A stretch of DNA of 28,411 bases, from assembly GCA_047921395.1 (NCBI GenBank), contig JBLRWH010000031.1, positions 1 to 28,411 on the forward strand, read 5' to 3'. This DNA is from XN24 sp047921395. GTDB taxonomy: Bacteria > Pseudomonadota > Gammaproteobacteria > Steroidobacterales > XN24. Below are positions 15,116 to 22,165 of this stretch, piece after piece (positions within the stretch are counted from its first letter, which is position 1; each line of letters opens with the position of its first letter). Below the pieces are notes generated by a model that did not search any database, was not told the DNA's origin, and saw only the letters and a program-made list of their open reading frames with translations. Made by a program: the position numbers and the translations under genes.

Positions 15116-17970
15116 GCGTTCTTCCTGGTGGCTTTCTTGCGAATCGGGCGACGATCGGCGGGCTCAGCGCCGCTGAGCGCCGTGTTGACGAGCGCCTGCT
15201 GCTGCTGGAGGTGCAGCTGGTAATAGCCGGCCGCGGGCGCAGCGGCACCCTTGCGTCCCGCATAAAACAGCTGGTGCCGATCGTACAGGGGTTCCTGCAG
15301 CCGATGGCGGATCTGGTACCAGGCCCCCTGGTTCTGGGGCTCCTCCTGGCACCACACCACGTTCTTCAAGGCAGGGAATTCTTCGAGCAGCGCGGCATAG
15401 CGCCGCACGGGAAACGGGTAGAGCTGCTCGAGCCGGACGATCGCGACGTCATCGAGCTTGCGCTCGCGCCGCGCCTCGAGCAGGTCGAAATACACTTTGC
15501 CGCTGCACAGCACGAGGCGCGTGACGCTGGCCGGATCGATGTCGTCGACCTCGGGGATGATGCGCAGGAAGCGTCCCTCGGACAGCGACTCGAGCGGCGA
15601 CACGGAGAGCTTGTGGCGCAGGAGGCTCTTGGGCGTCATCACGATGGTCGGCTTGCGGAAATTGCGCACCATCTGGCGCCGGATCAGGTGGAACATCTGC
15701 GCCGGCGTCGAGGGCACGACCACCGACATGTTGTGTTCCGCGCACAGCTGCAGGAAGCGTTCGAGGCGCGCCGAGGAGTGTTCCGGTCCCTGGCCCTCGT
15801 AACCGTGCGGCAGGAACAGCATCAGGCCGCAGTAGCGGCCCCACTTCGCCTCGCCCGAGCTGATGAACTGGTCGATGACCACCTGGGCGCCATTGACGAA
15901 GTCGCCGAACTGGCCCTCCCAGATTACCAGCGTGTCGGGGTTGGTCGTCGCATAGCCGTACTCGAAACCGAGCACGGCTTCCTCTGACAACAGCGAGTCC
16001 GTGACCACGAAGGTCCGCTGGTCGCTCGCGATCCGGGTGAGGGGAATATGAGGCTCGCGGCCGTTCTGGTCGTGCAGCACCGCGTGGCGGTGGAAAAACG
16101 TGCCGCGGCCGCTGTCCTGGCCGGTAAGCCTGATATCGAAGCCCTCGGTCAGCAGGCTCGCGTAGGCCATGGTCTCCGCAAAGCCCCAGTCCATCGGCAG
16201 CTCTCCGGCGGCCATCCGGGCCCGGTCGGCCATGATGCGTTCCACGCGCGGATGCAGGCTGAGTTCCTCGGGCAGCCGAGTGATCGCCTCGGCGCATTGC
16301 GCGACCCGTTCCGTGCTGAGGCGGGTGCGCACGGCCTGGCTGAAATTGACCTCGTCGAAGCGCGTCCAGTCGACCGTGAACTTGTTGCCCACAAAGCCGA
16401 GTGAACTGGACACGACGCGCCCCTCGTCGAGGCCGTCGCGGTAGGTCTCGACCATCGCCTGGGCTTCGTCCTGGGTGACCACCCCGTCCTGCACGAGCCG
16501 GTCCATGTAGAGCCGCCGCACCGTGGGATGGTTGCGGACCGCACGGTACATGGTCGGCTGGGTTGCGGCCGGCTCGTCGGCCTCGTTGTGGCCGTGGCGG
16601 CGATAGCAGACCAGGTCGATGACGACATCACGGCGGAACTGCATGCGGTAGTCGAACGCCAGCCGGCCGATCAGCGCAACCGCATCCGGATCGTCGGCAT
16701 TCACGTGGAAGATCGGCGCCTCGATCATCTTCGCCACGTCACTGCAGTGTGGCGTGGAACGCGCATCCTCCGGATGGCTGGTCGTGAACCCGATCTGGTT
16801 GTTGACGATGACGTGGATCGTGCCGCCGGCGGCGAAGCCACGCGCCTGCGACATCTGCAGCGTCTCCATGACGACGCCCTGCCCCGCGAAGGCGGCATCG
16901 CCGTGGATCAGGATCGGCAGCACGGATGCGCCGGCCTTGTCCCCGCGCCGGTCCTGCCGGGCCCGCACCGAGCCGATCACCACCGGGTTCACGATCTCCA
17001 GGTGCGAGGGATTGAAAGCAAGGGCGACGTGGATATTCCCACCCGGCGTGCTGATGTCCGACGAGAAGCCGAGGTGGTACTTGACGTCGCCGGAACGGCG
17101 CTGCACCTGCGGGTCATAGACGCCCTCGAATTCCGAGAACAGGGTTTTCGGCGGCTTGCCAAGCACGTTGACCAGCACGTTCAGGCGCCCCCGGTGCGCC
17201 ATGCCGATCACGACCTCCTCCATGCCCCGGCCGCCGGCCTGCTGGATGATGTCGCCCAGCAGCGGAATCATGCTCTCGCCGCCCTCGAGCGAAAAACGCT
17301 TCTGGCCGACGTAGCGGGTATGCAGGTAGCGCTCGATGCCCTCGGCGCCGGTGAGGCGCTCCAGCAGGTGACGCCGGTCGGTGTCCTCGAGCTTCCCGCC
17401 GGCTGCGGCCGCCTCGAACCTGCGTTGCAGCCAGAGGCGCTCCTCGGTATCGGTGATGTGCCCGAGTTCGGCCGCGGTCGTGCCGCGGTAGACGCGCTCG
17501 AGGCGGGCGCGGATGTCGCGGAAACTCAGCCGGTCGGCGCCGCCGAAACCGGCCGCCGCGAATACCGTGTCATCGTCGGCCGGACCCAGTCCATGAAAGC
17601 CGGGATCCAGTTCGGGCAGGGGCTGGGGCCCGACAAGCCCGAGGGGGTCCAGCTTCGCCAGCCGGTGACCGCGCAGGCGATAGGCCTCGATCAGCCGCAA
17701 TACCGCGGTCTGCTTGTCCAGGAGCGCCTCAGGTACTCCCCCGGGCACAGGCGCCGACCGCGGCTGGAGGGCCCGGGCGGCGAATTCGCGCTCCACCGGG
17801 CCGCGCGGTGTCTCGCCGCCGCCGTTGGCGATGCCGTCGAACCACTGCCGCAATCCGGGGTCCACCGAATCGGGATCCTCGAGGTATTGCTCGTAAAGAC
17901 CCTCGATATAGGGGGCATTGCCGCCGAACAGCGGACTTGTCGCGTAGCGATCCTGCAGCGTCTTGCTCAT
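15112..17970 (-). CDS. sucA: 2-oxoglutarate dehydrogenase E1
   Basis: Thiamine diphosphate enzyme that decarboxylates 2-oxoglutarate in the TCA cycle. It has 952 residues, close to E. coli SucA (933). The N-terminal E2-binding segment contains YIEGLYEQYLEDPDSV; thiamine-site elements include GMAHRGRLN (256-264) and HGDAAFAGQGVV, with a transketolase-type central domain and C-terminal E1 domain. An in-frame ATG 15 codons upstream (18015) was rejected because it overlaps the best -10 element, adds non-conserved residues, and the ATG at 17970 aligns with known SucA N-termini. First gene of sucA-sucB-lpdA; no succinate dehydrogenase genes are adjacent. Confidence 0.96.
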   Translation of the reverse strand: MSKTLQDRYATSPLFGGNAPYIEGLYEQYLEDPDSVDPGLRQWFDGIANGGGETPRGPVEREFAARALQPRSAPVPGGVPEALLDKQTAVLRLIEAYRLRGHRLAKLDPLGLVGPQPLPELDPGFHGLGPADDDTVFAAAGFGGADRLSFRDIRARLERVYRGTTAAELGHITDTEERLWLQRRFEAAAAGGKLEDTDRRHLLERLTGAEGIERYLHTRYVGQKRFSLEGGESMIPLLGDIIQQAGGRGMEEVVIGMAHRGRLNVLVNVLGKPPKTLFSEFEGVYDPQVQRRSGDVKYHLGFSSDISTPGGNIHVALAFNPSHLEIVNPVVIGSVRARQDRRGDKAGASVLPILIHGDAAFAGQGVVMETLQMSQARGFAAGGTIHVIVNNQIGFTTSHPEDARSTPHCSDVAKMIEAPIFHVNADDPDAVALIGRLAFDYRMQFRRDVVIDLVCYRRHGHNEADEPAATQPTMYRAVRNHPTVRRLYMDRLVQDGVVTQDEAQAMVETYRDGLDEGRVVSSSLGFVGNKFTVDWTRFDEVNFSQAVRTRLSTERVAQCAEAITRLPEELSLHPRVERIMADRARMAAGELPMDWGFAETMAYASLLTEGFDIRLTGQDSGRGTFFHRHAVLHDQNGREPHIPLTRIASDQRTFVVTDSLLSEEAVLGFEYGYATTNPDTLVIWEGQFGDFVNGAQVVIDQFISSGEAKWGRYCGLMLFLPHGYEGQGPEHSSARLERFLQLCAEHNMSVVVPSTPAQMFHLIRRQMVRNFRKPTIVMTPKSLLRHKLSVSPLESLSEGRFLRIIPEVDDIDPASVTRLVLCSGKVYFDLLEARRERKLDDVAIVRLEQLYPFPVRRYAALLEEFPALKNVVWCQEEPQNQGAWYQIRHRLQEPLYDRHQLFYAGRKGAAAPAAGYYQLHLQQQQALVNTALSGAEPADRRPIRKKATRKNA

Positions 17971-18013
17971 GGGGTCGGGAGTCGGGCCTTGAAAGTGTTG
18001 CGGGGAGGGTCGC

Positions 18014-18042
18014 ATTCTAAGCGAAGCGCCCGGTGGTTGGAA
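18014..18042 (-). promoter_or_regulatory. Possible sigma70-type promoter of sucAB-lpdA
   Basis: On the minus strand, TTCCAA (18042-18037) is followed after 17 bases by TAGAAT (18019-18014, five of six matches to TATAAT). This would start transcription near 18007, about 37 bases before the sucA ATG. The -35 is weak, so an activator may be needed. The rest of the 143-base gap between sucA and the upstream nuclease gene holds one hairpin and nothing else I can recognise. Confidence 0.4.
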
Positions 18043-18059
18043 TGTAAGCCCATGGTTCT

Positions 18060-18078
18060 GCGGCGACTATGCCGCCGC
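18060..18078 (-). terminator. GC-rich hairpin after the beta-CASP nuclease gene
   Basis: A perfect six-base-pair inverted repeat GCGGCG/CGCCGC with a seven-base loop lies 36 bases past the stop of the nuclease gene. There is no T-tract after it on the minus strand, so it is at best a weak or Rho-assisted terminator between that gene and sucA. Confidence 0.3.
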
Positions 18079-18113
18079 GATGGCTCGACGACAGGGCGCC
18101 ATGCGGCGCGTTG

Positions 18114-19529
18114 CTACGCGTGGCGGACGCGCGCGGGCAGTGCGCCCAGGTCGATGACATCGCCGGCCCGGGGCGTGCAGGCCTCCGCCCCGGCCTGCGA
18201 CCTGAGCGTGTCGGCAAGCATCGCCCGGGGGGCGTCCTCGCCATGCACCAGCCACACCGGGGGCGCATGCGCAAACCCGCGGTACCACTCCAGCAGGCCC
18301 CGCTGGTCCGCGTGCGCCGAGAATCCGCCTACCGTGTGGATCGTCGCTGCGACCCGGATCGCCTCGCCCCACAGCCGGATATAGGCGTGGCCGTCCACGA
18401 GCCGCCGGCCGATCGTGCCGCTGGCCTGGTAACCGACGATGACGACGTGGCAATTCTTGCGCCAGACGTTGTTCTTCAGGTGATGCCGGATGCGGCCGCC
18501 CTCGCACATGCCGCTGGCGGCGATCACCACGAGCCCGGAGCGGACACCATTGAGGGCGCGCGACTCGTCCGGCGTGCGGATGAACTCGAGGCGATCCGCG
18601 AGGCCGCCGCCACCGCGGCGCCAGAGCGATCGCGCGTCCTTGTCGTGAAGTTCAACGTGCCTCGCATAGAGCTCCGTGGTCTGGATCGCCATCGGGCTGT
18701 CCAGGCAAATGCGCCATTGCCCCAGGCCCCAGTCGTCGAAGTGCTGATCAAAAAGATACAGCATCTCCTGCGTCCGCCCGACCGCGAACGCAGGGATCAG
18801 GATGTTGCCGCCCCCGCCCTTCGCGGCCATGAAGATCTCGCGCATCTCCAGCAAGGTCGCATCCCGCGAGCGGTGCAGCCGGTCGCCGTAGGTAGCCTCA
18901 AGCAACACCGCGTCCGCCTCGGGAATGCGGGTCGGATCACGCAGGATGGGCGTATTCGGCTGGCCGAGGTCGCCAGAAAAGACGAGCTTGCGCGTGATGT
19001 CGCCCTCGGTCAGCCAGAGCTCGACGATCGACGAACCGAGGATGTGGCCGGCGTCCCGGAAACGGATCCGGATGCCGGGCAGGATCTCGTGCGTTTCATC
19101 GTAGCTCAGCGAACGGAACTGCCGCAGCGCATCCTCGGCGTCCTTCACCGTGTACAGCGGCTCTAGGGGCTCGAGGCCCTTGCGCTCGCGCTTGCGGTTC
19201 ACTGTCTCCGCGTCTTTTTCCTGCAGGTAGGCGGAGTCTTTGAGCATGATCTCGCACAGCTCGGTGGTCGCCTGCTGGGCGAAGATCCTGCCCGTATAGC
19301 CCTGCCGGACCAGCAGCGGGATCCTGCCGGAATGATCGATGTGAGCATGGCTCAGGACGACGGCGTCCAAAGTGCCCGGTTCAGCGGGAAATGGCGCCCG
19401 GTTCAGCGCTTCCTCGCGGGGTCCGCCTTGCACCAGCCCGCAATCGAGCAGCACGTTCCGCCCGCCGCATTCCAGCAGGTGGCAGCTCCCCGTGACACGT
19501 CCCGCGGCGCCATGGAAGGCCAGCCGCAT
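18114..19529 (-). CDS. Beta-CASP metallo-beta-lactamase fold RNase-like protein
   Basis: Predicted zinc-dependent RNA endonuclease of the CPSF73-like (YSH1) group, cytoplasmic. It has 471 residues. Metal-ligand motifs in order: HAHIDHSG (H61, H63, D65, H66), GHILGS (H162) and FSGDLGQ (D187). The beta-CASP motifs follow: EATYGD (E211, motif A), GGFSAHAD (H406, motif B) and LVHGE (H429, motif C). All catalytic positions are kept, so it should be active. Bacterial members of this group are widespread, but their substrates are mostly unknown. It starts 15 bases after the cytochrome gene, so the two are probably co-transcribed. The Shine-Dalgarno sequence is weak. Confidence 0.9.
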   Translation of the reverse strand: MRLAFHGAAGRVTGSCHLLECGGRNVLLDCGLVQGGPREEALNRAPFPAEPGTLDAVVLSHAHIDHSGRIPLLVRQGYTGRIFAQQATTELCEIMLKDSAYLQEKDAETVNRKRERKGLEPLEPLYTVKDAEDALRQFRSLSYDETHEILPGIRIRFRDAGHILGSSIVELWLTEGDITRKLVFSGDLGQPNTPILRDPTRIPEADAVLLEATYGDRLHRSRDATLLEMREIFMAAKGGGGNILIPAFAVGRTQEMLYLFDQHFDDWGLGQWRICLDSPMAIQTTELYARHVELHDKDARSLWRRGGGGLADRLEFIRTPDESRALNGVRSGLVVIAASGMCEGGRIRHHLKNNVWRKNCHVVIVGYQASGTIGRRLVDGHAYIRLWGEAIRVAATIHTVGGFSAHADQRGLLEWYRGFAHAPPVWLVHGEDAPRAMLADTLRSQAGAEACTPRAGDVIDLGALPARVRHA

Positions 19530-19544
19530 CAGCAGGCCTGCGAC

Positions 19545-20183
19545 TCATTCATCGGGGCGCGGATAGGCGGCGGGCCCCGCGTAGAACTCCGCGAGCGCAT
19601 CGAGTTGCTCGTCGGAAAAGGTCTTGAAGCGCGCGTCCATGGCGGCCAGCCCGACCGACCTGCGCCCCTGCTGGAAATCCTCCAGGGCGGCGCGCAGGTA
19701 AACCTTGCGCTGGCCGCGCAGCATGCTGGCATCGTCGACCGGGTCGGATCCCAGGTTGGTGTGGCAGATCTCGCACTGGGCGTCGTGAATCTTCCGCCCG
19801 ACCGCGGCGAGTTCCGGGTCGTACGGGTCCTGGTGGGCCGCGAAGGGTTGTTCAGAAAACCAGTAGGCGAGCAGGTCGATCTCGGGGTCGGTCATCGGGC
19901 CCGCGATGTCACACATGCTCATGTCAGGGCAGCGGCCGTCCTCGGTGCACTCGCTCTTGCGGCACGGACGGAGTCCTTCTCGGTACTTGTAGAGCGCGTT
20001 CTCGATGACGCCGGGCGGCAGCCCGTGAATGGTAGGCACGCCGGGAAATGGACTCGGCCCCGCCTCGCCGTGGCACATCGCGCACAACGGCACGAGCGGC
20101 GGCGGTTCGTGGGCGTCGAGCGTTGCAGGGACTGCCAGCATGAACACACTGGCGATGAGCAGGTCGCGCGCAATTTCCTTCAC
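19545..20183 (-). CDS. Periplasmic diheme cytochrome c (c4 / FccA-like)
   Basis: Predicted soluble electron carrier of the periplasm. It has 212 residues: a signal peptide of about 24 residues (cleavage near LDA-HE) and two class I cytochrome c folds with heme motifs CAMCH (34-38) and CEICH (137-141). M97 (GPMTDP) and M182 are candidate axial ligands. The first domain resembles cytochrome c4 and the cytochrome subunit of flavocytochrome c sulfide dehydrogenase. Four extra cysteines (C74, C79, C85, C91) sit between the hemes, unusual for c4. The start is GTG with GGGAG eight bases upstream. No flavoprotein partner is nearby, so the redox partners are unknown. Confidence 0.85.
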   Translation of the reverse strand: MKEIARDLLIASVFMLAVPATLDAHEPPPLVPLCAMCHGEAGPSPFPGVPTIHGLPPGVIENALYKYREGLRPCRKSECTEDGRCPDMSMCDIAGPMTDPEIDLLAYWFSEQPFAAHQDPYDPELAAVGRKIHDAQCEICHTNLGSDPVDDASMLRGQRKVYLRAALEDFQQGRRSVGLAAMDARFKTFSDEQLDALAEFYAGPAAYPRPDE

Positions 20184-20219
20184 GACAATTCTCCCAGGCT
20201 CCTCGGACGATCCAGGACG

Positions 20220-20292
20220 CGCCCCGGGCAGGAATCGAACCTGCGACCTACCGCTTAGGAGGCGGTCGCTCTATCCACTGAGCTACCGGGGC
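20220..20292 (-). tRNA. tRNA-Arg (anticodon CCT)
   Basis: On the minus strand the sequence folds into a complete cloverleaf: acceptor GCCCCGG/CCGGGGC, D arm GCTC/GAGC, anticodon stem ACCGC/GCGGT with loop CTCCTAA (anticodon CCT, reading AGG), and T arm GCAGG/CCTGC with TTCGAAT. The discriminator base is G, and the 3' CCA is not encoded. It lies between the GlxA-like regulator and the cytochrome gene, on the same strand as both. Confidence 0.96.
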
Positions 20293-20304
20293 ACAGGGGA
20301 CGGT

Positions 20305-20334
20305 ATTGTGCCACCGAGGCCGCAAGGCTCACAA
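20305..20334 (-). promoter_or_regulatory. Possible promoter of tRNA-Arg
   Basis: Minus-strand TTGTGA (20334-20329) and CACAAT (20310-20305) are spaced by 18 bases, with four of six matches each to consensus. The implied start lies about six bases before the tRNA 5' end. The -35 overlaps the stop codon of the regulator gene. No terminator separates the tRNA from the regulator, so read-through from the upstream operon is also possible. Confidence 0.35.
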
Positions 20335-21387
20335 ACCTTCCGTGCCCTGCGCGGTCTCGGTGTACGAGGCCGCCCGCCTGGCGCGCAGGCGATAGGCCGC
20401 GGGACCGACGCCGGTGCGTCGCAGGAACACACGGCGCAGGGTCTCGGCGCTGCCGAAGCCGCAGCTCTCCGCCACGCGCTCGACGGTCGCGTCGGTTTGC
20501 GCCAGCAACTGCTGCGCCGCCTCGAAGCGCACGCGCTCGACGTACTTGGCCGGCGTCATGCCGATCTCTTCGTTGAAGCAGCGAGCGAAATGACGCACGC
20601 TCATCCCGGATTGAGCCGCCATGGACTCGATCGAGAGCTCGCCCGCAAGATTTTCGCTCACCCAGGTGGCCAGCTGCCTGAATCGGCCTTCGACCGCCCT
20701 GGCCTGCGCAGCCAGCGAGGCGCTGACCTGCGACGAGCCGCCGGCCCGCTTGAGGTGCATGACGAGCTGGTGCGCCACGTCGAGCGCCAGCTTCCTGCCC
20801 CAGTCTTCCTCGACCATGGCAAGCGCCATGTCCATGCCGGCGGTGACGCCCGCGGAGGTCCAGAGCCTGCCGTCACGCACGAAAATCGCATCCTCCTCGA
20901 CGCGCGCCGACGGCGCGAACTCGACGAGGTTACGGATGAAGGCCCAGTGCGTGGTAATGCGCCGGCCTTCCAGGAGGCCCGCACGCGCAAGCAGCAGGGC
21001 GCCGGTGCACACCGCGCCGAAGCGCCGCGCCTGCGGCAGGTGGTCGCGAATCCACTCAACCAGGTCCGCATCGTGGAGCGCGGCGCGCGTGCCCACGCCG
21101 CCGGACACCAGTACCGTGTCCGCTGCGCCGAGGTCCCGCAAGGCGCACTGCGCCACCAGCGCCAGTCCGCAGGAACACTCGACGGGTCCCGCCTCCCGAG
21201 CGGTGAACACCACCCGGTAGGGCTGCACAGTCGCCTGCCCATGTTCCAGCAGCAGCCGGGACGCGCGCGAGAACACCTCGAGGGGGCCGGTGACGTCCAG
21301 GATCTGGATGCCCTCGAAGCCGACCATGGCGATGGTTCGAGTGGCTTGCTCGCCCGGCATGTCCACGCCTTCATTGCCGGCCTTCAT
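20329..21387 (-). CDS. GlxA-family AraC-type transcriptional regulator
   Basis: Predicted DNA-binding regulator with a DJ-1/PfpI (glutamine amidotransferase-like) sensory domain (about 17-215) and two AraC-type helix-turn-helix motifs (about 245-335). The sensory domain keeps the nucleophile-elbow Cys C127 in GAVCTGALLLA and the nearby TTHW (H147). The ligand is unknown. It has 352 residues from the ATG at 21387, which has GGAG eight bases upstream; the ATG at 21360 (nine codons later, with GAAGG upstream) is an alternative start. It is the last gene of the five-gene operon, 23 bases after the small adaptor gene. It could control that operon, but operator sites are not identifiable by eye. 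Confidence 0.88.
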   Translation of the reverse strand: MKAGNEGVDMPGEQATRTIAMVGFEGIQILDVTGPLEVFSRASRLLLEHGQATVQPYRVVFTAREAGPVECSCGLALVAQCALRDLGAADTVLVSGGVGTRAALHDADLVEWIRDHLPQARRFGAVCTGALLLARAGLLEGRRITTHWAFIRNLVEFAPSARVEEDAIFVRDGRLWTSAGVTAGMDMALAMVEEDWGRKLALDVAHQLVMHLKRAGGSSQVSASLAAQARAVEGRFRQLATWVSENLAGELSIESMAAQSGMSVRHFARCFNEEIGMTPAKYVERVRFEAAQQLLAQTDATVERVAESCGFGSAETLRRVFLRRTGVGPAAYRLRARRAASYTETAQGTEGL

Positions 21388-21410
21388 GCGGCGCTCTCCG
21401 CGAACTCGGC

Positions 21411-22142
21411 TCAGAGCTCGAACGACGCGCTGCAACGCAGCCCGGCGGGCAGAGAGAGATCGCGGTTCGGGATCTCCAGGCGGACGCCGAACGTCCCGCT
21501 GGCCGCGTCGATGACCTTGTCGACGATTTTGACCTTGGCCTCGTACACGCCGTCCAGCGGCGCCTCGGGACGAATTTGCGCGGTCATCCCGGGCCTGATC
21601 TGCCCGAAATAGCCCACCGGCACCACTACCTCGACGTTGAGCGGATCGATCTGTGCCAGCTCCAGGATCTCGGTTTCCTGCACATACTCGCCCGGTCCCT
21701 TGACACGCTCGACCACGACGCCATTGATGGGACTGGCGATCCTGCGGATGGCGACCTGCGTCTCCCGCTCCAGCAACTCGAGCCGGGCCAGCTGCGCATC
21801 GGTTTCCATCTCGTCCTTCTGCTGGAGGGACAAGAGCTCGTCCCGGTACAGGTCTTCGTTCCGTTCCATCCTGCGCTTGGTGTACTCCACCCGGGCGCGG
21901 GACAGTTCCACCGCGGCCACCTGTGCGCGGGTGTCGAGCGTCGCCACGACCTGTCCCTTGCGCACGACCTGCCCGCGGTCCACGAGGACCTCCGACAGCG
22001 CCCCCGGGACCGGCGTGCCGATCTTGACGGTCATGTGTGGCTCGAGGAGGCACTCCAGCTGGAGGGCTTCCCCCTGCGCCGACGCAGAATACGCGCATGA
22101 GGCAATAGCTAAAATGATTATATTTCGATAACTTGAGAGCAT
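21411..22142 (-). CDS. Small HlyD/RND-type periplasmic adaptor protein
   Basis: Predicted exported membrane-fusion (periplasmic adaptor) protein. It has 243 residues: a signal sequence, a first half-lipoyl segment (about 38-70, GTPVPGALSEVLVDRGQVV), a helical hairpin (about 72-130), a second half-lipoyl segment (about 134-165, ASPINGVVVERVKGPGEYV), and a beta-barrel domain to the end. It is shorter than RND adaptors (about 370 residues) and lacks a clear membrane-proximal domain. The signal can be read either as type I (cleavage after SASA) or as a lipoprotein (IASC, C16). C31 and C237 could form a disulfide. The first 60 bases and the gap before it are distinctly AT-rich against the GC-rich surroundings. 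It is fourth in the operon, 23 bases after the SecA-like gene. Confidence 0.85.
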   Translation of the reverse strand: MLSSYRNIIILAIASCAYSASAQGEALQLECLLEPHMTVKIGTPVPGALSEVLVDRGQVVRKGQVVATLDTRAQVAAVELSRARVEYTKRRMERNEDLYRDELLSLQQKDEMETDAQLARLELLERETQVAIRRIASPINGVVVERVKGPGEYVQETEILELAQIDPLNVEVVVPVGYFGQIRPGMTAQIRPEAPLDGVYEAKVKIVDKVIDAASGTFGVRLEIPNRDLSLPAGLRCSASFEL

Positions 22143-22165
22143 AAATTCACGCCTGTTGCTAAGTT

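Noticed and set aside
17971..18015. Longer SucA N-terminus starting at 18015
   Set aside because: The extra 15 residues are not family-like, and the ATG overlaps the best -10 element of the predicted promoter.
20220..20292. tRNA-Arg as an integration site for a genomic island carrying the export operon
   Set aside because: Islands normally insert at the tRNA 3' end, which faces the cytochrome gene and not the export operon. No integrase or direct repeat of the tRNA end is visible.
21388..22098. Long upstream extension of the GlxA-like regulator frame through the adaptor gene
   Set aside because: It is an open shadow frame opposite codon usage expectations, Arg/Gly/Ala-rich and without homology; the adaptor frame there is the real gene.
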